From NCBI RefSeq assembly GCF_001687335.1, contig NZ_MAGO01000011.1, positions 56,312-120,311 on the forward strand: 64,000 nt of DNA, read 5' to 3'. The translations under genes and the position numbers were made by a program. Source of the DNA: Dissulfuribacter thermophilus. Lineage in GTDB: Bacteria; Desulfobacterota; Dissulfuribacteria; Dissulfuribacterales; Dissulfuribacteraceae. Shown in pieces: positions 1 through 7,415 of the stretch. The notes below the pieces were generated by a model. It worked only from the letters and a program-made list of their open reading frames with translations, was not told the origin of the DNA and searched no databases. Position 1 is the stretch's first letter. Every line of letters starts with the position of its first letter.

Positions 1-1
1 T

Positions 2-745
2 GGGCTCCTGGAGTCCCTTGGGGCTAGAAATATAGAAAACTACAACTCAAAGATAAAAGCGAATGACTCTGAAGAAGGCCCTCAGCCCCTCCCCTATCTG
101 GTCATCATAATAGATGAGCTTGCAGACCTCATGATGGTATCCTCTAAAGAGGTAGAGTCTGCCATTGCCCGCCTTGCCCAGATGGCCAGGGCAGCTGGAA
201 TACATCTGATTGTGGCTACCCAAAGGCCCAGTGTGGACGTTTTAACAGGATTAATTAAGGCCAATTTCCCCGCACGCCTTTCCTTCAAGGTCTCGTCCAA
301 GGTGGATTCAAGGACTATCCTCGATACAACAGGTGCTGAACGACTGCTTGGAATGGGAGACATGCTGTTCTTGCCTCCAGCTACCTCCACCCTTGAAAGG
401 ATACATGGTGCATTCTGCTCAGAGTCTGAAATCAAGGAGATAACGGATTTTTGGAGGAAACAGGGCAGTCCTGAATACGATATGAGTGTTACCCAAATTG
501 AAGACGAAGAATCCACCAGTGGGAAAAATTCCTCAAATAGCGATTATTCCGACGAACTCTACGACCAGGCAATCGATTTGGTTACGCAGTCTGGTCAAGC
601 CTCAATCTCCATGATACAAAGGAGACTCAGAGTGGGCTACAATAGGGCCGCCAGGATGATCGAACAGATGGAAAGGGATGGCATAGTAAGCCCGGCAGAC
701 TCAATGGGAAGACGACAGGTGCTGGTTAGGGGCTATGAAGATTGA
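2..745 (+). CDS. ftsK: DNA translocase FtsK, C-terminal part (5' end outside window)
   Basis: The reading frame is open from the window edge, so the N-terminal membrane anchor, linker and Walker A are missing. What remains is the end of the RecA-like motor: the Walker B stretch IIIDELADLMM is visible, followed by the VATQRPSVDVLTGLIKANFP helix region and the TGAERLLGMGDMLF segment typical of FtsK/SpoIIIE. The last ~65 residues (DELYDQAIDLV...RRQVLV) form the winged-helix gamma domain that in FtsK reads polar KOPS sequences and contacts XerD. Family knowledge: a septum-bound ATP-driven DNA pump that clears and resolves the terminus region at division. The gamma domain argues for a chromosomal FtsK rather than a conjugative translocase. 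The next gene, rng, starts 106 bp later. Confidence 0.95.
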   Translation, partial: GLLESLGARNIENYNSKIKANDSEEGPQPLPYLVIIIDELADLMMVSSKEVESAIARLAQMARAAGIHLIVATQRPSVDVLTGLIKANFPARLSFKVSSKVDSRTILDTTGAERLLGMGDMLFLPPATSTLERIHGAFCSESEIKEITDFWRKQGSPEYDMSVTQIEDEESTSGKNSSNSDYSDELYDQAIDLVTQSGQASISMIQRRLRVGYNRAARMIEQMERDGIVSPADSMGRRQVLVRGYED

Positions 746-851
746 GTACAATCAGACAATTATCCTATTGTGAAAATTGTTTAAGATCGCGCTTTAAAAA
801 TTGTCAGTGATTTTGGATTTGGAATTTCATGGTACGGAGTGCTAAGAAGTA

Positions 852-2372
852 ATGGCAAGTGAACTTATAATAAATGTTGAGCCCTGGGAGACCAGAGTCG
901 CACTATTGGAAAATGGCACAGTAGTAGAGTTTCATGTTGAGCGTGAGGCAGAAAGGGGATTTGTCGGAAATATTTACAAGGGAAAGGTTGTAAGAGTGCT
1001 ACCAGGGATGCAGGCTGCCTTTGTAGAAATCGGCCTTCAGCGTACTGCATTCCTTTATGTTACAGATATCTACGATCACCTCCCAGAATTTGAGATGATG
1101 CTTGGGCGCACGGACTACGACTTTGAAGCAGAAGACGAAGAGCACCCTCTTCATTACGAAGCCCCGCCCTTCAGAATCGAAGACCTCCTCCACAATGGCC
1201 AGGAAATACTCGTACAGGTCTCAAAAGGCCCTCTAGGCACCAAAGGGGCTAGGGTGACATCTCACATTTCCTTGCCTGGTCGCTACCTGGTACTCATGCC
1301 TACAATGAACCATGTGGGTGTGTCTAGGCGTATCAAGGATGAAAAAGAACGAAAACGTCTTCGCGATCTCATAGAGGCAATGAGGCCCCAGGGACTTGGG
1401 TTTATAGCCCGTACTGCAAGCGAAGGCGCTAGTGCCATAGACATCCAAAGTGAGATGGAATTCCTGATAAAACTCTGGGAAAACATCCAAAAGAAGGCTG
1501 CCTCAATCCAGGTCCCAGGCCTTGTATATGAAGATCTTGATATCACTCTTCGTGCTGTAAGAGACCTCTTTACAGGAGATGTCAAAAGGCTGGTTGTGGA
1601 TTCTGAAACCGCCTATGCAAGAATAGTAGAATTTGTAGATGCCTTCTGCCATGACCTAAGGCCAATGGTGGAATATTACGACTATCCCAAGCCCATATTC
1701 GAGGCCTTTGGGATTGAAATGGAACTATCTAAGTGCCTGGGGAAAAAGGTGTGGTTGAAGTCTGGCGGATATATTGTTATTGAGAGTACAGAAGCACTGA
1801 CTGCAATCGACGTAAATACCGGTAAATACGTAGGTAGAAGGCACCTCGAGGAGACTATACTTAAGACAAACCTAGAGGCAGTAAAGGAGATTGCCTATCA
1901 GCTTAGGCTGAGAAACATAGGCGGAATAATTATCATTGATTTTATTGACATGGAGAACCCCGCTCACAGAGAGGAGGTCTTCAAGGCCCTATCAAAGGCC
2001 GTTAGCAAAGACAAATGTAAGGCCAATATACTGAAGATGTCAGAGATTGGTCTCATTCAAATGACTAGAAAGAGAAACAGGGATAGTCTGTCTCGTATCA
2101 TGTCTGAACCCTGCTTTTATTGCGAAGGAGAAGGAAACTTAAAATCAAGGCGCACCATTGCCTATGATATATTCAGACGTGTCAAAAGTGAGGCCAAATG
2201 GGCAAACTGTAGTGAAATTGAAATACATGTTCATCCAAGGGTTGGCGATCTCATTCTCAATCATGAGGCACATCACCTAGAATACCTTGAAGAAATGCTC
2301 AATAAGACCATAACTATTGTCTCTAGGCCCGAGATGCATGTAGAACAGCATGACATTATATATAAACCTTGA
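852..2372 (+). CDS. rng: Ribonuclease G/E family endoribonuclease
   Basis: 506 residues, the length expected for RNase G (no long C-terminal scaffold as in RNase E). The N-terminus MASELIINVEPWETRVALLE and the segment GNIYKGKVVRVLPGMQAAFVEIG carry the split S1 RNA-binding domain, which has an acidic insert around residues 75-100. The catalytic carboxylates sit in TAIDVNTGKYVG (about residue 320) and IIIIDFIDM (about 360). A Cys-x-x-Cys zinc-link follows near residue 425 (CFYCEGEGN). The enzyme cleaves single-stranded, 5'-monophosphorylated RNA and takes part in rRNA 5' maturation and mRNA decay in the cytoplasm. The ATG at 852 is preceded only by a weak AAGAAG. A long inverted repeat begins at the stop codon. 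Confidence 0.95.
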   Translation: MASELIINVEPWETRVALLENGTVVEFHVEREAERGFVGNIYKGKVVRVLPGMQAAFVEIGLQRTAFLYVTDIYDHLPEFEMMLGRTDYDFEAEDEEHPLHYEAPPFRIEDLLHNGQEILVQVSKGPLGTKGARVTSHISLPGRYLVLMPTMNHVGVSRRIKDEKERKRLRDLIEAMRPQGLGFIARTASEGASAIDIQSEMEFLIKLWENIQKKAASIQVPGLVYEDLDITLRAVRDLFTGDVKRLVVDSETAYARIVEFVDAFCHDLRPMVEYYDYPKPIFEAFGIEMELSKCLGKKVWLKSGGYIVIESTEALTAIDVNTGKYVGRRHLEETILKTNLEAVKEIAYQLRLRNIGGIIIIDFIDMENPAHREEVFKALSKAVSKDKCKANILKMSEIGLIQMTRKRNRDSLSRIMSEPCFYCEGEGNLKSRRTIAYDIFRRVKSEAKWANCSEIEIHVHPRVGDLILNHEAHHLEYLEEMLNKTITIVSRPEMHVEQHDIIYKP

Positions 2373-2421
2373 ACCTAAATCCTGCACGACAAAAAGGGGA
2401 CAAAGGTGCAGGACTTAGGTT
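2372..2421. repeat. Long imperfect inverted repeat at the end of rng
   Basis: Arms 2372-2387 and 2406-2421 are complementary over 16 bp with a single mismatch, separated by an 18-nt A/G-rich loop. The 5' arm starts on the last base of the rng stop codon. There is no run of T after the second arm, so it is not a classic intrinsic terminator; it could be an mRNA-stabilising or processing hairpin. Confidence 0.6.
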
Positions 2422-2426
2422 GAATT

Positions 2427-2458
2427 TGAGTGATGAGTGATGACTAAGGAGTAAGGAG
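2427..2458 (+). repeat. Heptanucleotide repeat tract that supplies ribosome binding sites
   Basis: Read in a 7-nt phase the DNA is TGAGTGA TGAGTGA TGACTAA GGAGTAA GGAG, running straight into the ATG at 2459. Because the unit ends in GGAG, the tract creates two AAGGAG Shine-Dalgarno copies 7 nt apart (2446-2451 and 2453-2458). They are correctly spaced for the ATGs at 2459 and 2465 respectively. It resembles short tandemly repeated repetitive sequences known from other bacteria. Confidence 0.6.
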
Positions 2459-3538
2459 ATGACCATGAAATCTTCGACCAATTTTAATCCTCAGGCACAT
2501 GCTACCCTAATAGGAAGTCTTCCCTTTGAAGACCACGATAATGCTCAAGACGTAGTCTTGAAATACATAGACCAAATACCCATCTGGGTACAACTTCCGT
2601 GTTACCCTCAAGAACGGCTTCTAACTCAATTTACTGAAGGATTTCCTGGCCTCAGACAAAGTGATGACACTGTCTATTTTGACCCTAACGCAGAGGACTT
2701 CGAGGCTGAATTTCTTCAATTCTTTGAAGAGTTCCTTGCGGTAAAAGAAGGCGCGAAATCCATTGAAGAATCAGTGTTCGCCCTCTCCAAAGACCGTGGT
2801 AAGGGCTTCTACTGCTTTTTGGAAAAAGTTAGGTCCATGGATCCAAAGCCATATGCCCTAAAAGGTCAAATTACCGGGCCCTTTACACTCCTTACAGGTA
2901 TTAAAGACAAGGACGGGAAATTTGCCTTTTATAATCCTCAACTCAGAGAGGCAATAGTCCAAGGACTTTCGCTAAAAGCTGCGTTTCAGGCCAAAAAACT
3001 AAAGGAACTCTCGCCTCATGCAATAGTTTTTCTAGATGAACCAGCGCTCGCCGGCTTTGGATCATCCACTATGGTAGGGATAAGTGCCTCAGAGGTACAA
3101 AAAGATCTCAAGATAAGTATAGATGCAATACATGACGAAGGGGCACTTTGTGGAGTACATGTTTGTGCAAATACTGAATGGTCTTTGCTTTTGGATCCAT
3201 CACTAGAGCTGGACATAATAAGCTTTGATGCATTTGATTATCTCGACCGTTTCCTGATATATAAAGACAAGATCCTGAATTTTATCAAAAAGGGAGGCAT
3301 CATAGCCTGGGGTTTTGTCCCCACCCAAAAAGAAGAAGAGATACTTTCTGCCACCCCAGACTCACTTATGGAACGTTATGAAGAGGTGTTGAGGGAGCTG
3401 GGAATCACTAAAGAAGAGTTCCTGAACTCAAGTCTGATAACACCGAGTTGCGGAACTGGCCTCCTGTCCAAGGAGCTATCAGAAAAGGTGCTCTCGCTTA
3501 CACGAGATCTTTCCCAAAAGATTAGAGACCTTTCCTGA
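2459..3538 (+). CDS. Cobalamin-independent methionine synthase (MetE C-terminal/UROD-like) family protein
   Basis: 359 residues, i.e. only the catalytic half of MetE, without the N-terminal folate-binding duplicate. The fold family (UROD/MetE-like TIM barrel) is recognised from ATLIGSLPFEDHDNA at the start, the GQITGPFTLL segment, LDEPALAGFG, GVHVCAN and ITPSCGTGLL. The expected zinc ligands appear as His and Cys in HVC near residue 235 and Cys near residue 335; the glutamate ligand of MetE seems replaced by Asp in SFDAFDY. Short core-MetE proteins in anaerobes are known to take methyl groups from corrinoid proteins, so methionine synthesis from a methylcorrinoid is a plausible but unproven role. 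Starts at 2459 and 2465 both have a Shine-Dalgarno. The stop overlaps the glk start by 1 nt (TGATG). Confidence 0.75.
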   Translation: MTMKSSTNFNPQAHATLIGSLPFEDHDNAQDVVLKYIDQIPIWVQLPCYPQERLLTQFTEGFPGLRQSDDTVYFDPNAEDFEAEFLQFFEEFLAVKEGAKSIEESVFALSKDRGKGFYCFLEKVRSMDPKPYALKGQITGPFTLLTGIKDKDGKFAFYNPQLREAIVQGLSLKAAFQAKKLKELSPHAIVFLDEPALAGFGSSTMVGISASEVQKDLKISIDAIHDEGALCGVHVCANTEWSLLLDPSLELDIISFDAFDYLDRFLIYKDKILNFIKKGGIIAWGFVPTQKEEEILSATPDSLMERYEEVLRELGITKEEFLNSSLITPSCGTGLLSKELSEKVLSLTRDLSQKIRDLS

Positions 3539-4467
3539 TGATCATAGTAGCAGACGTTGGGGGGACCAATACAAGGCTTGCACTCTTCAAAGGCGGAAGA
3601 ATAGAAGAGATAAAGATATATCCTTCTAATTCTTTCCGCTCCTTTGAAGAGATTCTCAGTGAATACCTAAAGACAATAGGGCATTATGACTGTGAGGCCA
3701 TTTCAATAGGAATTGCTGGCACAGTTTCAGGCAGTAAAGCAAATTGCGTAAATCTGTCGTGGGGGATTGAGATTGAGGCCTTACAAATGGCTTTTGACAT
3801 CCCAAAGGTGGTGTTAATGAACGACTTCGAAGCCGCTGCCTGGGGTGTAATTGCCCTGTCAACATCTGACCTCTTAAAGGTTGGAGGTAAAGAAACAAGG
3901 GCCAATTCCCCTCGTGCCATTCTTGGAGCAGGAACCGGTCTTGGGGAGGCCATCATAATACCATGTAACAACCAAAGGTTTCACGTTTTGCCCACAGAAG
4001 GCGGACACACAGAATTTGCCCCCTGTGACGAAACAGAATGGCATCTCTTTCAATTTTTAAAGGAAAAATATGGCCATGTGAGCATAGAGAGGGTAGTTTC
4101 TGGTCCTGGACTCAAGGATATCTTTTTGTTTCTGTCTGGCAATGAGGTCTCACCTCAAACAGTGGTCGAGCTCGCCCTACAAAAAAGAGACGAAAATGCC
4201 ATGAAAGCCCTGGAGATTTTTATTAAAAACTACGGAAAAGAGGCCGCCAACCTGGCACTTAAGTCCCTGGCATTTGGCGGCGTCTATATAGCTGGTGGTA
4301 TTGCGCCAAAGATTAAGGAAGTGTTTGCTGAGTTCGGCTTTAGAGATGCATTTGAAGACAAAGGCAGGATGAAGGCGATTGTTCGCGACATACCTGTATT
4401 CATCGTTCTACATCCCTATCTTGGACTCCTTGGGGCCGGGATTCGATTAATTCATGTGCCCACTTGA
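3538..4467 (+). CDS. glk: Glucokinase
   Basis: 309 residues, close to the ~320 of E. coli Glk, so the non-ROK bacterial glucokinase family. Visible motifs are the phosphate-1 loop DVGGTNTRLALF at residue 6, the catalytic MNDFEAAAWG near 93, the GAGTGLGEAII nucleotide loop near 133, the glucose-binding PTEGGHTEFAP near 157 and the C-terminal GGVYIAGGIAPKI. It phosphorylates glucose to glucose-6-phosphate with ATP in the cytoplasm, feeding the glycolytic genes found 30 kb away. Translationally coupled to the MetE-like gene (1-nt overlap). Its last 68 bp overlap the convergent Nudix gene. Confidence 0.93.
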   Translation: MIIVADVGGTNTRLALFKGGRIEEIKIYPSNSFRSFEEILSEYLKTIGHYDCEAISIGIAGTVSGSKANCVNLSWGIEIEALQMAFDIPKVVLMNDFEAAAWGVIALSTSDLLKVGGKETRANSPRAILGAGTGLGEAIIIPCNNQRFHVLPTEGGHTEFAPCDETEWHLFQFLKEKYGHVSIERVVSGPGLKDIFLFLSGNEVSPQTVVELALQKRDENAMKALEIFIKNYGKEAANLALKSLAFGGVYIAGGIAPKIKEVFAEFGFRDAFEDKGRMKAIVRDIPVFIVLHPYLGLLGAGIRLIHVPT

Positions 4468-4849
4468 TACAGGGCTTGACCCTCTCAGCCAGTACATCAT
4501 AAGCTGACTCAAAGTCCATCCATGCATAGGCGTCATGTTCAGGATGGCCGAGTGCAGGATTTACCCGTAGCTCTACCTCTTTTGTCAGGGTCTCGGCAAC
4601 ATAATATCGTGCAATCTTTTTACCACCAAGATAGGGAGCACTTTCTTTAAAATCATATCCCCAATTAAATCTCAGATCATTGATGCCTGTCTCCTCTTCT
4701 ACCTCTCGTATCGCCGCATCCAACGGTTCTTCTCCCTCTTCAACAAGCCCCTTTGGAAAATCCCAGTATCCAAAGGCTTGTAAAAGGAGATATAACCACC
4801 TACCTTGTTCACGTCGTACCACAATAACCCCTGATGACAAAACAGGCAT
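4400..4849 (-). CDS. Nudix hydrolase, probably dinucleoside-polyphosphate or (d)NTP cleaving
   Basis: A perfect Nudix box is present: G, five residues, E, seven residues, REVEEETGI, matching GX5EX7REUXEEXGU. The surrounding protein (SSGVIVVRR at the N-terminus, YWDFPKGLVEEGE before the box) resembles the bis(5'-nucleosyl)-tetraphosphatase branch, but the substrate cannot be read from sequence. I place the start at 4849 (149 aa) because an AGGAGG sits 5-6 nt upstream; the longer frame from 4915 adds 22 residues of unconserved-looking sequence with no ribosome binding site. The gene converges on glk with a 68-bp coding overlap, which is unusual in this window. Confidence 0.9.
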   Translation of the reverse strand: MPVLSSGVIVVRREQGRWLYLLLQAFGYWDFPKGLVEEGEEPLDAAIREVEEETGINDLRFNWGYDFKESAPYLGGKKIARYYVAETLTKEVELRVNPALGHPEHDAYAWMDFESAYDVLAERVKPCIKWAHELIESRPQGVQDRDVER

Positions 4850-4930
4850 AAATCCTCCTGAAATGACCCTGCACACCTTGGAATAGTTAAATTTATTTTG
4901 GTTTGTATAGCGCATTTTTTGGGTTTTTGC

Positions 4931-4936
4931 TATAAA
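4931..4936 (+). promoter_or_regulatory. Possible extended -10 promoter for the SHOCT gene
   Basis: TGCTATAAA matches an extended -10 (TGnTATAAT) with one change, 30 nt upstream of the start at 4966, in the divergent spacer with the Nudix gene. No good -35 is present at the right distance. Confidence 0.3.
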
Positions 4937-4965
4937 TTATTGGCTAGAGAGTAATGGAGGTTACT

Positions 4966-5166
4966 ATGAGTGACTTATTGAGTCTCGTCTTATTCTTCGG
5001 CATTGTATTCCTTATCATGCTTCTTTTTCTCTTTCGCAGCCATTTTAAGTTTTTAGAAAAATTCCTTGAAGATCCAAAGCAAAAACTCCGTAGACAATAT
5101 GAGAGGGGAGAAATCACCAAGGAAGAATTTGAAAAAAAACTTAAGTTTTTAGAGTCATGCGGGTGA
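4966..5166 (+). CDS. Small membrane protein with SHOCT-like C-terminus
   Basis: 66 residues. Residues 3-25 are a strongly hydrophobic transmembrane helix (LLSLVLFFGIVFLIMLLFLF). The tail RRQYERGEITKEEFEKKLKFL has the short SHOCT motif (two helices with R-Y-x-x-G-x-I-T-x-E-E-F), usually found at the C-terminus of small proteins of unknown role. Start chosen at 4966 because GGAGG lies 5 nt upstream; an ATG at 4954 is in frame but its own upstream lacks a ribosome binding site. Function unknown; it sits between the Nudix gene and the chemotaxis-type genes. Confidence 0.8.
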   Translation: MSDLLSLVLFFGIVFLIMLLFLFRSHFKFLEKFLEDPKQKLRRQYERGEITKEEFEKKLKFLESCG

Positions 5167-5177
5167 CCTAGAAGATC

Positions 5178-5195
5178 ATAGGTGCGTGCACCTAT
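5178..5195. promoter_or_regulatory. Palindromic site upstream of the cheD-HDOD gene
   Basis: ATAGGTGC and GCACCTAT are perfect inverted 8-mers separated by GT, 11 nt before the ATG at 5207. In RNA this is a 7-bp stem with a CGTG loop. The only Shine-Dalgarno-like AGGTG near the gene is inside the stem, so either an operator or a translational control hairpin is possible. Confidence 0.4.
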
Positions 5196-5206
5196 AAATT
5201 AATAAC

Positions 5207-6562
5207 ATGAAACACATCTTTGTAGAACCAGGAGACCTTGCAACTGGTGCAAAAGAAAAACTGATCCTTGAAACCTTTTTAGGCTCCTGTGTTGGCGTCA
5301 CCCTGTTTGATCCCGTTAAAGAGGCTGGGGGTCTCCTACATATACTCCTGCCTAATGGCCCTAAACAAAAAATGGATCGAAATCCCAGCCTCTATGCAGA
5401 AACAGGCATCCTCACCCTGATAGACCGCATGAGGCAATATGGAGTGGATATTTCAAGATTAGAGGCGCATATTGCAGGGGGAGCAAAAATCATAACCAAG
5501 GGAAGGATGCCTAACATTGGCGTAGGAGAACGAAACATCTTAAAGACCCAAGAGGTCCTGGAAAGACTTAAAATCCCCATCATCACCAGAAGCGTTGGGG
5601 GTTCTATAGGAAGGAGGCTAAAACTCTTTCTCCCTGAGGGAAAAGTTCAGATTGAATTATCAAGGACGACAAAATCTCGTGACATTCTAAAACAAGAAAG
5701 CGAAAAAGGACAAAAACTGGCCCAAGAATTCGATTCTGATTTCTTCAGAAAGGCAGCAGAAGAACTAAAACCCGATTCAAAGATCGCTATTCGCGCCCTT
5801 CAACTTGTCGGAGGAGATCTTACCACATTAAAAGAGCTAGAGAAGCTCATATTAAAGGACCAGATCCTTGCAGGACGTGTACTCAGCATTGTAAACTCAG
5901 CCAAGTATGGACTTCCTCAACGCATCAGCAAAATCTCACATGCTATCAGCCTATTGGGTACAAAAAACTTTAAAAAGATCGTAATGCAGGCATGCGTCCA
6001 AGACCTGTATTCAAGACCCTTTAATGGCTATGGACTAGATGAGCAGGCCTTCTTTCATCATGCGGTAGCCTGTGCAGAACTTGCTCAGTTCCTTGCTGAA
6101 AATACTCAGGGTATTGATCCAGAAGAGGCCTATCTTGCTGCCCTTATGCACGACATTGGAAAGATACTCGTTGAAAGGCATTTCATCCACCTGTTTTTCA
6201 AAGTCAAAAGAACGGTATCCATAGAAAAGATACCCTTTTTATTGGCAGAAAAAAAGATATTGGGAGTCGACCATGCTCAACTAGGGAGATTGATTGCCAA
6301 CTCATGGCAATTGCCACTGTCTCTGGAAGTTGCCATAGCATTCCACCATGAACCACGCAAGGCCAAAGATGCAATGGAACTCGTTGCCATTGTCCATATC
6401 GCAAACTACATATGCAATATGCTAGGCATTGGTCTGGGATGTGATACCATGTCAAACCTATTCGACACTACCTCATTGTCTCAGTTGGAGATGGACGAAA
6501 GAACCGTCACTGAAATCATAAGGTATATACCAGAAATTTTATTCAAACATGGACCAAACTGA
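5207..6562 (+). CDS. CheD-HDOD fusion protein
   Basis: 451 residues with two domains. Residues 1-155 are CheD, the chemoreceptor glutamine deamidase: FLGSCVGVTLFDP gives the nucleophile Cys28, with Thr23 and His45 (GGLLHILLP), the same spacing as the Thr-Cys-His triad of Thermotoga CheD. Residues ~190-400 are an HDOD domain (AIRALQLVGGDLTTLKELEKLI, then ISLLGTKNFKKI, then AALMHDIGKILVE), a degenerate HD-type output module common in signalling proteins. Normal CheD is ~160 residues alone. The 3' end overlaps cheR by 14 nt, so the two are translated together. Inference: a receptor-adaptation module whose HDOD part signals elsewhere. No cheA, cheW, cheY or cheB is in the window. Confidence 0.9.
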   Translation: MKHIFVEPGDLATGAKEKLILETFLGSCVGVTLFDPVKEAGGLLHILLPNGPKQKMDRNPSLYAETGILTLIDRMRQYGVDISRLEAHIAGGAKIITKGRMPNIGVGERNILKTQEVLERLKIPIITRSVGGSIGRRLKLFLPEGKVQIELSRTTKSRDILKQESEKGQKLAQEFDSDFFRKAAEELKPDSKIAIRALQLVGGDLTTLKELEKLILKDQILAGRVLSIVNSAKYGLPQRISKISHAISLLGTKNFKKIVMQACVQDLYSRPFNGYGLDEQAFFHHAVACAELAQFLAENTQGIDPEEAYLAALMHDIGKILVERHFIHLFFKVKRTVSIEKIPFLLAEKKILGVDHAQLGRLIANSWQLPLSLEVAIAFHHEPRKAKDAMELVAIVHIANYICNMLGIGLGCDTMSNLFDTTSLSQLEMDERTVTEIIRYIPEILFKHGPN

Positions 6563-7415
6563 AAAAGAAGCCCTTGACGAAATCGTGAGAATATTGGAAC
6601 AATGGTCTGGGTGCCCTTTTTCACATTTTAAAAAAGGGACACTTATAAGGCGTATTAAAAGGCGACTAATTTTGACTAGAAAACCTACTTTTTCCATATA
6701 TCTCGATTACCTAAAAATGTATCCAGTCGAATTTCAACATCTATTCGACTCTCTGACAATTAAGGTCAGCTCCTTTTTTAGAGATCCAGAGGTATTTGAG
6801 GCCGTTGAGCATGGGGTGCTACCTCTTTTGTTCAATCGCATAAAAAAGACTGGTCGAGGTCAGTTACGCACATGGAGCGTGGCCAGCGCTAAAGGTGAAG
6901 AGGCCTATTCCATGGGGATTCTTTTGTGTGAATTCATGAAGAACAATGCTTGGGCCAGAGATATTCCGGTTTCAGTAATAGGCTCCGATATAGACTCAAC
7001 TGCCGTCAGAACTGCTAGACGCGGGATATACAAAAGAGAGGACCTGGCAATAGCCCTAACTAGATATCCCCAATATTTCAAACGAATTGTTGTTGAAAAA
7101 GATGAACTCTATGAGGTCCATCCAGCCCTGAAGAAAATCGTCTCCTTTCTCACCTTTGACTGCACAAACCCTGAATTCAAATCCCCGCCAGGAGGGGTCT
7201 TTGCAGAATATGACATTATTCTTCTGAGGAACGTGCTCATCTATTATGACAATGAGATCAAAGAAAGAATTTTTAAAAGGGTATTCGAGTGTCTAAAACC
7301 AATGGGTTTTTTGATCTTGGGGAAATCAGAAGTGATGCCCAAGCATATGGAGAAATATTTTAAAACTTTTAGCAGAGGGCACAAAATATACTTGAGGGGA
7401 GACTCGAGCCCATGA
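6549..7415 (+). CDS. cheR: CheR-type chemoreceptor methyltransferase
   Basis: 288 residues with the two CheR domains: an N-terminal all-alpha part (residues 1-75, FKKGTLIRRIKRRL) and the SAM-binding Rossmann part. Motifs include KVSSFFRDPEVFE, WSVASAKGEEAYSMG (the SAM loop, where most CheR have WSAGCSTGEEPYS), GSDIDSTAVRTARRGIY and IILLRNVLIYYD. The enzyme transfers methyl groups from SAM to receptor glutamates. It overlaps the CheD-HDOD gene by 14 nt and the following kinase by 4 nt (ATGA), so this is one operon. No TPR or pentapeptide-binding extension is seen. The altered SAM loop may only reflect divergence. Confidence 0.92.
   Translation: MDQTEKEALDEIVRILEQWSGCPFSHFKKGTLIRRIKRRLILTRKPTFSIYLDYLKMYPVEFQHLFDSLTIKVSSFFRDPEVFEAVEHGVLPLLFNRIKKTGRGQLRTWSVASAKGEEAYSMGILLCEFMKNNAWARDIPVSVIGSDIDSTAVRTARRGIYKREDLAIALTRYPQYFKRIVVEKDELYEVHPALKKIVSFLTFDCTNPEFKSPPGGVFAEYDIILLRNVLIYYDNEIKERIFKRVFECLKPMGFLILGKSEVMPKHMEKYFKTFSRGHKIYLRGDSSP

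Noticed and set aside
2..745. Conjugative-element translocase (ICE marker)
   Set aside because: The C-terminal gamma winged helix and the neighbouring rng indicate chromosomal FtsK; no integrase or relaxase nearby.
5161..5206. Second UGA-recoding event at the end of the SHOCT gene
   Set aside because: After its TGA the frame hits TAG within five codons and the hairpin there does not have SECIS spacing.
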